A stretch of DNA of 64,000 nucleotides from Undaria pinnatifida (taxonomy: Eukaryota > Sar > Phaeophyceae > Laminariales > Alariaceae), in assembly GCA_012845835.1 (NCBI GenBank), contig JABAKD010000007.1, positions 3,848,225 through 3,912,224 of the forward strand, read 5' to 3'. The notes under the pieces are model-generated. The model was not told where the DNA came from and did not search any database. It was given only the letters and a program-made list of their open reading frames with translations. Made by a program: the position numbers and the translations under genes. This document shows, piece after piece, positions 11,147 through 23,100 of the stretch; positions within the stretch are counted from its first letter, which is position 1; every line of letters begins with the position of its first letter.

Positions 11147-14100
11147 ATGGTGCTTCCCGCATCGCGCCCCCGAAGCTCGTTTGTGGCTGTCGCTGCCGTT
11201 CTTTTCGCGGGAGGATCCCCGTCGAAGTTCGCATCGGCTCTCAGTCTAATCGCCCGTAACTGCACGGATCTGGCGGCCTTGCCCACAGGACCAATGACCG
11301 AAGATGTCGACTTGTTCCTCGACAGCGACGTCTTCGCATGTGATGAGGTGAGGAATGGGTGCGACGTCTCCGGGGTGGTGTCTTGCTTGCTTGGGGTATT
11401 GTTTTACGCCTACCTTGTGGAATACTCGGTTCGCTAGATCTGTTTATCCTTACCATGGGAGCGTTGAGCGGAATTTCATGCTTTCTGGACTCCCCTCAAA
11501 TAGTTCGCGCCTAACGTCTGGCGAGGCTAACGGCATAGACTAGTCTAAACACACTATCTTCCATCTCCCTAATACAAAATTACACATTCATTCACCAACT
11601 TTCGTATTGGGGAAGTGCGTTTACAAATGACCGCATCCACAACACACTGCTGAAGGTAGAAAAGGTGCCCTTTTTTCCCCTCTGAGGGTGATGACTTGAG
11701 AACCTCTCTTTATACCAAACAAAAAACTGTATATGATTGATAGAGTAAACGAAAAATGCATCCCGACGTAAAAACCCACGGCCTAGATGTATTCAAAGAG
11801 ATGGTGAGGACCAGAAAGAACGACACATTGAGGAACCTGAGCCGAGAAGCCCCGTCATTCGCGAAACGGAGGCAAGTCATATATATGCTGCCTCTATCGC
11901 AGCACGCGTCCCAGAGTAGTAATCGCCCACCAGGGGTTTCCCATTTTGGGCAAACGGTTTCGACCGATCCGACAAATCTGACCGGTTGAGCTCTCCAACC
12001 GTGAAACTGTCGGTCAGTACGGTAGTTTTAGGAGTGTGTTTGTTTGCGGTTACTAGGGCATGGGCATGTTCGGTCGGGTAGCGCGAACGAACGTATTCCA
12101 GGTCGTGTTCAGGGTGGGCAAGTAAGTGAGTTCCTTGTGTGAAGAGCTCAGAAACTTCCATGACTTCACCCCGATCATGACGGGATGCATCCCTATAAAC
12201 CTTCAGGCTTAGTAGCGTGGAAAGGTGCAAAAGGCGAGCAGATGTTGTTTCTTCATCCACGGTTATCTAGATACATACCAAACATCTCGTTTCTTTTAGG
12301 CCTTTTGGGCAGCCACTTGCGTGTTGCGTGCTTTCTGTCTCACCACCCTCGTGTGGGTGCAGCGACAGATGGTACAGCTACGCCGCCACCGCTACCGAGG
12401 GCGAACGTAGGCAGGGTTCGCCCGCGGTGTGTGCTTTGAGTTTGTTTATGCTTTGCGATGCTGTTACATTTTATCCTCCTTTCTGCTCGCTGTTGTCAGC
12501 CTCAGGCGGGTACCGTGACGATACTGGCGGTGTCGGCACGTGGCTGACCATGCGGAATAGTCGTCTCCAAATGAAAGTAGTTGCATCCGACGAAAGTTAC
12601 GGTAGAGGCAGTCACTGTTTCCGGGGTTTCTAGTTGAAGTGTGTCTCAGGGTCACTCGCGCGTATGACCCTCTTGCGTGTTTCCCGGTCGTTCGTGAGCA
12701 TTTTTCTTGGGTGTTGTTTTCGTTAATTTGTGATAAGAACCTTGCAATGGGATGGAAACTTTTGGCGAGGTATAGAGTCAACCTTACGACGTGTGAGCGG
12801 CTCAACCTCGGTAATGACATTGGGGGTACCCCCCCCCGTACAGCAGCCTTGGTTATTCATAGCCCAGTCTGGGATAGAACTTAACACTGTCTCGTTAATA
12901 TCTTCTTCGTTTGCCTCTTGGCGGTCTCTTCCACTTGGTGAGTTAAATTTTCTTTCTGGGTACGTACATGGCAGGACCTGGGTTGTGTGGCTATTATTTA
13001 AAGTAGGTGCTGATAAAAGAGTCTGTTGTGCTTTGTTTTTTTTCTTCTTTTTTGCGTGCAGTAGTGTTTACCCTTTTTCTCTCCAAATTCAGCTTTCCTT
13101 TTTTAATATTTCTTCAGCCATGTTCCCCTTTTCCTTTGATTTCGTGTTTACCGCCAACAGTCAGGGGTGCTGGCCCGCGTGCTCACTGCGGTTGGCATTG
13201 TATCATTTATTGTCACATGACCTTGCTGTTGTGGCACTTGGTATCTCTGTCACGTACTTCGTGACCACCGAGTTCCTCTCTCACCGAGGCATCCGCACGG
13301 ACACTGGTTGTGCTCGATGTAGATCAGAAGAAAAAATAGTTGAGGTGAAGAACACACACTGTGGGGTCCTACAATGTTGCGATTTTTTGCGTGTCATGGA
13401 CAACCTGCACCCGAAAATCAAAGCCTAACCCATCCAACTACATGCCGAAGTTTCCCCTCATGATATCACTGCAGTAATACTGCTGGGCATCGATTACACG
13501 TCAGCAGAACAACGCGCGTTAATACAACCTACCGGGCGAAATTTCATCCGTCTTTTGTGTCGGTTATATTCTCGATCGAGCAACATTTTTTGCTCAGTTC
13601 ATGATTATCAACACGGCTATTATTGCGTTGTACGAGGCACGTGGCGAAGTTTAGTTAATCTTTGTGTCTACTACCCTCCCGACCGACCACTATTGTCTGC
13701 TCAGTCCAGACTTGCATATGTTTGTCTTGTTTGCGCCACATCTAGTTGTAGTTGTGCCATGTTTTGACTATACAGATAAAGATAGTACTACCAGGTACAT
13801 AATATCATATCAGGGAGTTGGGGCGGCCTTTCCCGCCCGAATGACGGAGGAACCCTGTTATCGAAAAACGGCATCAACGGGTTAATATCCGAGTACATGC
13901 CAAACGACGCAACAAACATAGTCTTGGGGATGGCGACGACTTGATCTCCCGGGCCCGGCGTAAGTCGAAGATGGTAGCACCGCCATTCCCTCGCGGTCTA
14001 TTACATGCGTGGTACAATATCAGCTACTGCTTTGACTCCTCCTGCTGTAGACTATGCTTCGTATGTCTCATGTTACTTCCGAAAATGCGCGTCTGATTGT

Positions 14101-17100
14101 TGCATCGGACTTGGAAACATTGTCGCGGTTCGATCTCCCGCTGTGCACCTGCCACACTTACATAATAAACCGCGATGACTGGCACAAATACAAGAGCTTG
14201 GAGCGCGGCTGCAATTGCGCAGCTGCTGATGAATCACTGTCACCCACGGTTCTGCTTTCGCCGCTGAGAGGCTGAGTGAGAGGCTGCTTCGGCGAAGCAA
14301 ATCGACCGCTCGAGTCGTTTGAGAATACTAGAGAAAGCGCACAGAGCAGTTAACAACGATATACCTTGAACGACGAAAATACAGAGTGTCGAAGGCCAAG
14401 TGTGATGAAGCCGCCGCACCAGGATGAGAAAACATACAAGATTACGGTTCCTATGGGTCTTTGCTGCTGGTGTGTGCTTAGCGTAGCTCGTTGAGGTTCG
14501 ACAACCGGCCATACATGTTGGGTACAAAACTCCCAGCAGCAGGCAGTATCAACGGCATGATGCAACATAGCCAGTAGCACCCACAGTAATAGCTAGTAAA
14601 ACCAGAAGCAGAAGATTGATCCGTTGTATCAGAGCATTCCATATAATAGCATTGCCTTTTGGTCCTTGTTTCGCACTTACAAGTCAGTTACGGCTGCACA
14701 GGAAGCGTCACTAGCACGGTCGTTTGCTCGTCCACCCAAGGAACATGGCAGATGACGACCACGAAGCCAAGCACGGGCCGTTTTCTCGTTGCTCGCGAGT
14801 TCCTAGATCGCTGATCGGCCAGGTGCGCAAAATCACAACAAAACCAAGGCGAAGCGCCGTCGAAGAAGGACCTATTCCTTTTTTGTATTCACCACTTCTG
14901 ATTGAATAATACTGTTCCGTTCAACTGGAAGTATCGCCGTGCGCTAGGCGTGCTATGTTATTTTGAAGGCCGTGAATCGGTTTTATTTCACGACCAATAA
15001 CTTGTCGCTAGTCAGCGAAGCGGTTTGACTGTCGTTAGTCAGTAAGTGGGCTGGCGAAAGGAAAATACGGTATTTGTATCCATTTTAAGCAAGACAAACG
15101 CAGAAACATGACCTAGAAGTTTCAAACTAAAAAAGTAAGAAACAGGACCACTGATTACGACAGCTCACGCTATCCCTACAGTGGGATCCGAAGGGTGCGC
15201 CAGCTAGCGTTGGGTTTCGAAAGCAACTGAGTTAAATCGACACACGACGCGTATTAAAACACTTGGAAGTGTGGTGAGCTTAAGCTTTATTTTTCCCCAT
15301 CCACCGGAGGGGAAAAAAAAGAAGAAGCAAGAAACAACTTCAGTTTACACACGAAATGCACAAAAAACAAGAAGTACAATACGCATTTACGTGATAAACA
15401 TTCCCCGGACTGGACGAAAGTGACCACAACTGGTTGAATCGCAATACTACCTGGTGTTGATACGAGCGGGAAAGCAAACCCACCATCAAGGTAACGGTGC
15501 ACAAGTTCTCACCGGAAGAGAAGGTGTTGGATCCCTCAGTGATTTTATTCGTTCATTAATATCTCTCTCCATCTTGGGTGAAACACGCACGTCGATGAGG
15601 ATTCGCAAACGTGTCCTAGACCATCGATTGTTAGAGCTGTCAATGATGAACCGGAGAATCTTGCTCGTGAATGGCTTGACGCCGTCCATGTAGGCAATGA
15701 TGCTCCCCGCATCCTTCTCGCTCGAGGCCCCGCCACTGCCTCCGCCGCTCTTGCTGCCAGCCCCACGTGCCTCATTTTTCTTCCAGGGCTTCGCAATGCC
15801 CTTTTCTCTTCGTGCCTACTATAAAGGCTGCCTCAAAGGGGTAGAGGGCCCGAACCTAACCTCGGTATCGGCGAAATCACCGTTCGCCTCGCAAAGCTTG
15901 CACACGGCTACGCCACGGGCGAGTCCTTGAGGTACACCATGAAGTACTTCCACCCTGGGTTGTTGGATCTGAGCGGCTTGCTACGCTTCTGATCGTGCTT
16001 CGCACGCGGTAGAGCACCATTTCGGGGTCGCGTGCACTCGCCAAGGTGGTCCGCGGGCCGATAATGGCCACAACGTCACTGACGGCCTCACCGTTGGCAT
16101 AGGGTGCGCCAGGGTTGACGCCGTCGGCACCGTCGAGGGAGATTGGCTGTTCCGCCATGAATGTGTGCATGTGTGTATGTGGATCTCCCGCTGTGCGCTG
16201 CAGTGTCACAGAGAATGTGAGGGGTATCCGCAGCCCGCAGCAATTCACGTTAAAGGCTATACCCCGCATTAAAAAAAAGGTTCCCGCAGTTATGGAAACG
16301 CGATAAGTCGGAAAGTCGGCAGCTCCGTTTGACGACTGATTATTAGTCCGATTAATATTTTGTCGGCGACTTAGGTCATGCCGACTCACAGCCTTAATTA
16401 TTTCGCTTCGTCATATTATTGAGTTCTTCGTGTCTGTTTTTTTTCCGCGCTCCAATGAATCCATGCTATATGTGTACGCCAGCAGCGGTTCAAGAGTAAG
16501 TACGAACTCGTTGACCCCCCCCCTCCCCCGCACTCCCAGCAGAGGCAGTTAGTCGTAGACCCCATGCATACAGCCGCTTGTGGTAGACGAAAGCAATCGG
16601 TGGGCAGGACGACATGACATGTGTATACCGCAAAAGACAGAATGTGATATCCGAGTTAGGTTTCATTGTACTGAGTTTGTAGGGTCTAAATCATATTATC
16701 TTTCTTGTCTCAGGGTTTTTATCAACTTCTCGTTTCAAACACTTTTTATGCCTTGTCGAACTACGGTTTTACCTTCAGTGCAACAGCCGGCTGGCGAAGC
16801 TAGCCTTAAAGCTGTTCACAATATAGATACTAGTTCATCCGTTGGGTAATTGCCCTGCTATCCATTTTGCTAAGCTTTGCTTCGTCAGAGTCAAAGACTT
16901 AGCGAATTCATAGTTTTTGTATAACATTTCAGAGAATGAGTTAAAAACTCATAGGTTTTTTCGCTGAGTATGTTGCGGTCCGAGAAGCCATAATGGCAAA
17001 CTCCGTCGCTGGAACCACCGTGTCGAGCTATCTTCCGAATTTTGGCGTATTCAGCGTGCTCAATATACACTAGGCGTTTGGGCGCGGGAGGTTTAGCCGT

Positions 17101-20100
17101 TTTTGTAGCTCAGCAGGGCGTTAGGGCCCGTTTAAGTGGGGTGAGCATTTTGTATCGCCGGACTCCATTGCCTGTCGTCGGTGTCGTCCGCGTTTCACGA
17201 AAAAAATCGCTTTGTGCTATGCTTCACTCGCAGGTCACCACGGTCGCAGCCGATGGCCCCTACACGTTCATGGCCTACGGCCAAGGCGCCGCAACCAACT
17301 TCGCCAACGTCCGCTTCGAGGCATCAGGCGGAGCCGACCTCCTTTTTACCGACCTTCTCAGGTCACAAACGGGCATGACGTTTACCGGAGTCACCGACTT
17401 GGTACGTTTTGAGAGCGGAGAGTTGGTTAGGCCGGTGATCTAGAAACGTCGCCGGCGTATGCTGGGGGTTGCATTCAATTTTTGATAACTCTTGCAAAAG
17501 TAAAAAGAGCTACGTGCTTGAAAAACGTAGATAAAATATATCTACTTGGCGCGTTTCGAGCAAACAACTCAATATCGTGTACCGTCTTGGTTGAACCCGT
17601 TGCATCCTACCACGCGCACTCGTGCGCCAAATATGTTTTGTTTCAATCGTGATTCGTTATGCCTTGTGTATTATGTCCCGTTCCGTTCCGGGGTGCGCAG
17701 GCGTCTGACGGCGGTGTCCTAAATGTGGAACTCGGCTCATCCGCGAGGTTCCTGGTGATGGCGACGTTCGAACACAACTCGATACAAGCGGCATATTCAG
17801 GAGGAGCAGTCTACGCCGGTGGAAACGTGAGATTGATCAAAAACTATCGGACGAACCTAAACCTATGTGTCAGGTACATAATAGCATCTGATGGAAGGTA
17901 CGTGCTAAGCTGGGTTATGGGGTATCTCCACAGTGCGGTTGGCCACATTAGATCTGCACAGCAACGGTTACACTTCGTTCTACCTTCATATGACCATGCC
18001 GTGCCGGCATGAACACGCATTCTAGAGTAAACAGTTTCCTCGGCTCGCGTCGCGCTTGGCTTCGCACCCGTCACGCTTCTGCTTGCTACTACCATGCAGG
18101 TTATTCTTACGCTTGTTCTACCGACTTTGGCCAGTGCTTTTCTCGTGCAGTGCTAAGGCGACACCGTTGGCTCAATGTTCCCATTCTGTTACGATGATAC
18201 GCATACACCTCGATGAATGAATAGGTGAACTTCAGGAACACAGTTACATTCAATTCAAACAGAGTGATGAGCGATGAGAGCAGCCCCTCGGGCAGAGGGG
18301 GTGCATTGTTCGTGCCCCATGGCGGAGAAGCGGTGTTCGGAAGCACGAGTGACTTCACTTACAACGAAGTGGGTAGAGGTGGCCAAGGCGGTGCGATCGC
18401 CAACTTCGGGTCGGTTCTGTTCCAGGGGCCGTCTGGGCAGGTTACGTTCGCTGACAACGCTGCACCAGGTGATATCGAAACGATGGGTTCCATGCGCACG
18501 GAGTTGGCCTGATATACAGCTGATTTGGGGCGTAAATTTAGCAAAACATACGGCAGTACTCTCTGATCGCACAGCATAAATATATATAGACTATATATAA
18601 ATTCCCCACGTGCAACTCCTGTTACTTTATAATATATATATGTCGTTCAGATGTATGCCACATATGTCATGTATAGACTATATACCTAGTTGGACAAATG
18701 CCGCTGACTTTGTCCCGCACCACGGTGCAAGTGGTACCACGTATGGAATCATCGTATGCCATCCGTTCGAGGTGTATTCGATATTCCTCTTTATTTGTGG
18801 CCTTCCTTGTTATTTCGTTACTACTCCAGCAGCGCAAGTTGTCTTTGTATAGTGATGGGTGAGTATGTTGACCCGACCAGGCCTCATGGGGTCGGGTGCG
18901 GGATGGCGGTAGCCACCCGGAACGGCATCATTCTGGGTAGTGTGGGACTTGCGCAAGATCACCCACTGAGACCTACGAATACAGATTTATACGAGTGCGC
19001 ACTCGCGGCGACTCGGATTCACGAAATTGAACGACACGACGCTCGAGGATAACCTGATATGACACCTGGGCGACCGGCTTCAATATGCGCTTTCGGTTAC
19101 TTCATCGATGACCAAAATCGAACAATATGCTTCATTGTATCCTTTACGCAATTCATTGCGTTATTACATGTCACTGGCGGACAAAGTCAAGGTCTTGGGC
19201 TCGCTTCTTTGGGCAGGCGGCGTCAGCCGCCAAAACACTTGTAGGAGAACATACCCCCTTCCATTTGTGGCCTTGCTTGTTATTCCGTTACGTTAGGACA
19301 ATAATCCGTCTCAAACTTGTTTCCGACGGCTACGATGATGCGTGTCTTGAACCTTTAATCTTCTCATACCCTATTGATAACTGTGCACTACAGAATACAC
19401 GTCGGGAGCCGGCGACATAACGGGTGGTCATGGCGGTGCGATCTTCACCGGCGAGAATGGAGTCACCTCCATCAGCGGCTTGCAGTACGCCTCTCACAAC
19501 GTGGCCGCAAGCGGAGGGACTCTGTACAACTCGGGCACCACCCTGCTCACGTCATCAACCAATGGGTTTACTACGCAGTTCACCGACAACGAAGCCGAGG
19601 TAAGAAAATGGCCAACCAGCGACCATGTACTACGTACAGATCATACTTGAATATATACCGAAACAGGATGCTGACTAGTACTTTTTCCCCTGCGTGTGTT
19701 CATTGCAGGTTGCATTGCATGGCCGAATCGCCTTGCTCCTTGTGTTTGCAACGAGTATTTCTGTCTCATATTTTGGAACCTCAGAGCTCGGCATCGACAC
19801 GGATACTGGTTGCTTGATAATAGTGGCTATATTTTCTGGCACGGATTTCAGTTCCGTAATGGCCGTACGTAGCATTCAGCAGTTGTTCGCAAGCCTCCAA
19901 CGCAGGTTAGTGTAAAATAGTCTTCATGGTACTGCTGTGATGAATAGTACGGTTACGTCCAACTACCCGATCCCTGTATGATAGGGTTCCGTGTCTTCCG
20001 CTGATATGCCCATCACAAAGATTGCTAAGCATGGTCATTCAAGTATACAGGAAGTGTGTCCAAAGGGTTAATGTCGCCAATGGTTATCCATAGCTCAGGT

Positions 20101-23100
20101 AACACTATTAAATAATATCGCGCGTTCATCAAGACCGTTTTCAATAATTATTACAGTAAGTACCACTCGTACTGCTCATATCATACGGAAATCCGAAACC
20201 GTCGTAGTCGTCGCAATAACGTAAGAAACACCACGGATAGGCCATTTTTCGCCCGCCCACCTCATTATTTAACTGTGAAATGGTGGGCATCGGCGTTTTA
20301 GCACGCAGGTAGAGTGCTTTGCTCCCGTCAAGACCTCCGTTCCCCCCCCTCCCTTGCATCACACCCCCAGCTGCTCCACAACAAATCGCTCCCCCCCACA
20401 CCCAAACACCCTTCCCATTCCTGGCCGCCCCACATAAGATCAATATAGGCAGATTCATGAGCACTACAACACAACAAGTGATATCACCTGTCAATCTTTC
20501 GAACCATCCATGTCGTGGCTCCAATCAAGTTAATGCGGTGTTCAAGTTCAAATGTTCGGCCCCGTCTTCCCTGCAACCCATGCCGCCGCCTGGCGTTACA
20601 AGGCTTACTTTGGGTAAGCTATTGGTTATCCCTTTTCAAGTGACCAAACAGACTACAGTAATACGCCACTAATACCTTAAACAAATGGCGTCGTCGGCAA
20701 GATATGTTTTTTTTAGGGGTCGTGGGTTCAAATCCTACCATCCACAATATCAAACTTTTTCAGACTTTACCCATGTCGAACTTGAAAAATGCTCCCCCCG
20801 GCATACCCAGGGGATGAAACCCACTTGGATATTGACAGGTCCCCCCGTATATCCGGCCGACCTGCTACCCCGCCGTTTCAGGGGGGAAGAGTGTAATAAT
20901 GCGTTGTTTGAGTGCAAGCTATTGGTTAACCTTTCGCAAGTGGTCGAACGGACTAATACCCCACTAACGCCTTAACACTAGAACTCGCATCACGCGTGCA
21001 GTAAGCTCCTATACACTGATGCGATCTGAAAATGTTGGAAATGCCCGCCGCCCCCCACCTCTTTTTGTCGGGTGGTGAAATTCAATGAAAAAAATTCTGT
21101 GCGCTGCGAAAAGTTGTCTTTCGCGTTGCGGATCTAGTTCACCAGAAATCGACAACAATTTTGCAAGGACGAAGTTGAAAGCGAAATATTGTTGCTTTGT
21201 TGCCTTTGGCTTGCCTGTCAGAAAATTCCGCCTCTTGACCTGGTCCGCGCTTCCGGGGACCCCCTCCGCCTCTCCTCCCCCCCCCCCCCTCCCCATCGCT
21301 GCCCCCCCGCCCCCCCCACCTTCAAACCCCAGCCCTACCCCCGTCGGTTATACGACTGACAAGATTTACAAGATAAACTGATACATGGCACAGCCGTCAT
21401 GTTTTGTTCCCCCAAAACAGAGTTCCCCTGCACATATTGGTTCACATCACACTTTTTCCTGGTGCAAGCTAGATTATAGGGGAGTCGCCGACTTACGTAT
21501 TTCAAGGAGGACACACACACTCACCAACACGCGCGGTCGGAGTAACATACACAGCTTGCAAACATGAGTTTCGACGAAACCTTCGATCCCACGGCTGGAG
21601 TGCAGTAGTGGTTTTGGTATATGTACGATAGCATTCCCTTCCTTGACGATCGCCCTCATGTGGACCAGGCACCGTGGTTATCAGATCTACTGTAGTGCGA
21701 AATGACAAACTATGAGCCGTAGAAAACAGCAACACGACAAACCCTTCAAAATGATTACAACGAGTGCAGGATTAAGGGCTTTGGCGGGGACGATAAACCG
21801 TGAAATGGTTTCGAGTTGCCAGCCGATCTTGTGGTCCCCGTGCATCGCCGCGAGGCAACTAACACAGCTGATCGAATATCGCCCAGGGCGTCGGCGCGGG
21901 AAATGGTGGCCACATCTACACCAGCGGGCTTGTGTACGCTGAAGAGGCCTGCGAACTCATCTATGGCAGTGCTACGGGCAATGTAAGTGGGACACTACTA
22001 ATGAGTCACACCACGGTCGGGGTTGCACTTTTTGAGCCAAAAAAAGGTATATGTGGACGATTGTGTTCCTCAACTGAGGAACTAACGGTTAGGCGTTCAG
22101 GCCAAAAAAAGGTATACCTGGCCGGTTGATCGCCTCAATTGAGTGGGGAACTAACGGTAAGGCTGATTGTTTTGCCGAGGACAATTTATTTTACGGCTAG
22201 GGAAAGGAAGGTTGGTCGGGTTGCCTCGCGAATCAATCAATGTGTGCCCGAAGTCATGTTTCAAGTGATGGTGGTGATGGATAATGTTGATGGATGATGA
22301 TGTTTATATTGACCTCCTCACCAAGTGAGGAGCTCAGGAACGTTCCGCTGCACCCCAATCGTGGCATGGCTCTAATAGTGCACTTCGTGGGATTGCTCTA
22401 ATGGTGCACTTCGTGGGATGGCTCTAATAGTGCACTTCGTATTGATGGCTCTAATAGTGCACTTCGTACTACATTGCTGTGTACCCACTTCTTCGCTATT
22501 AACAGTAACCACCCCACGACAAGCCAGTTGTAGGTCTACCATCATCTTACCACCATCATCATCATCTTTTCCTGCAATAGTTTTCCCATAATAAAAGAGT
22601 ATCACGCACAGCTTGCAAGTATGAGTTTCGTCAAAAAATTTCGATCTCACAGCTGGAGTGTATAATATTTTCATAATAACTCCCAGATGTCTAGTATTGA
22701 CTTCTTTCACGAGCCGATTTCTCATGTTCAAACCTTCCCGATTCTCGAACTGGGGTACTGAAGGATCCGGAACGCATCTGTGTTCCGCACCCGGTACTAT
22801 GCGTCTCCTGCATAAAGTAACCAGTTCTTCGGTCGGGTGGTGAATTTAACACAAGATTTGTCTGTGGTGTACGCTGCGAAAAGTTGTCTTTAGCGTTTCG
22901 GATCTAGTTCGACAGAAGAAGTCGACCATATTGCTTCTTGCAAGAGGGCGAAGTTGAATGTATGTGGAAGATAGTTGCCTATTTGCCTCTAGTGTGTACC
23001 TGTCCGAAATTTCGGCTGCTAGACCTCCGTCCTCGGTTTTCTGGGTTAATCGACTTGGTACTAATGTTGCGTAACGTTTGGACACGTGCAACGATACACG

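Noticed and set aside
14724-14909. Possible first exon MADDDHEAKHGPFSRC with donor CAG/GTGCGC
   Set aside because: Lies in an intron of the beta-helix gene with no continuing exon or domain.
22373-22470. CRISPR-like short repeat series
   Set aside because: Four direct tandem units without unique spacers in a eukaryotic intron; a minisatellite.
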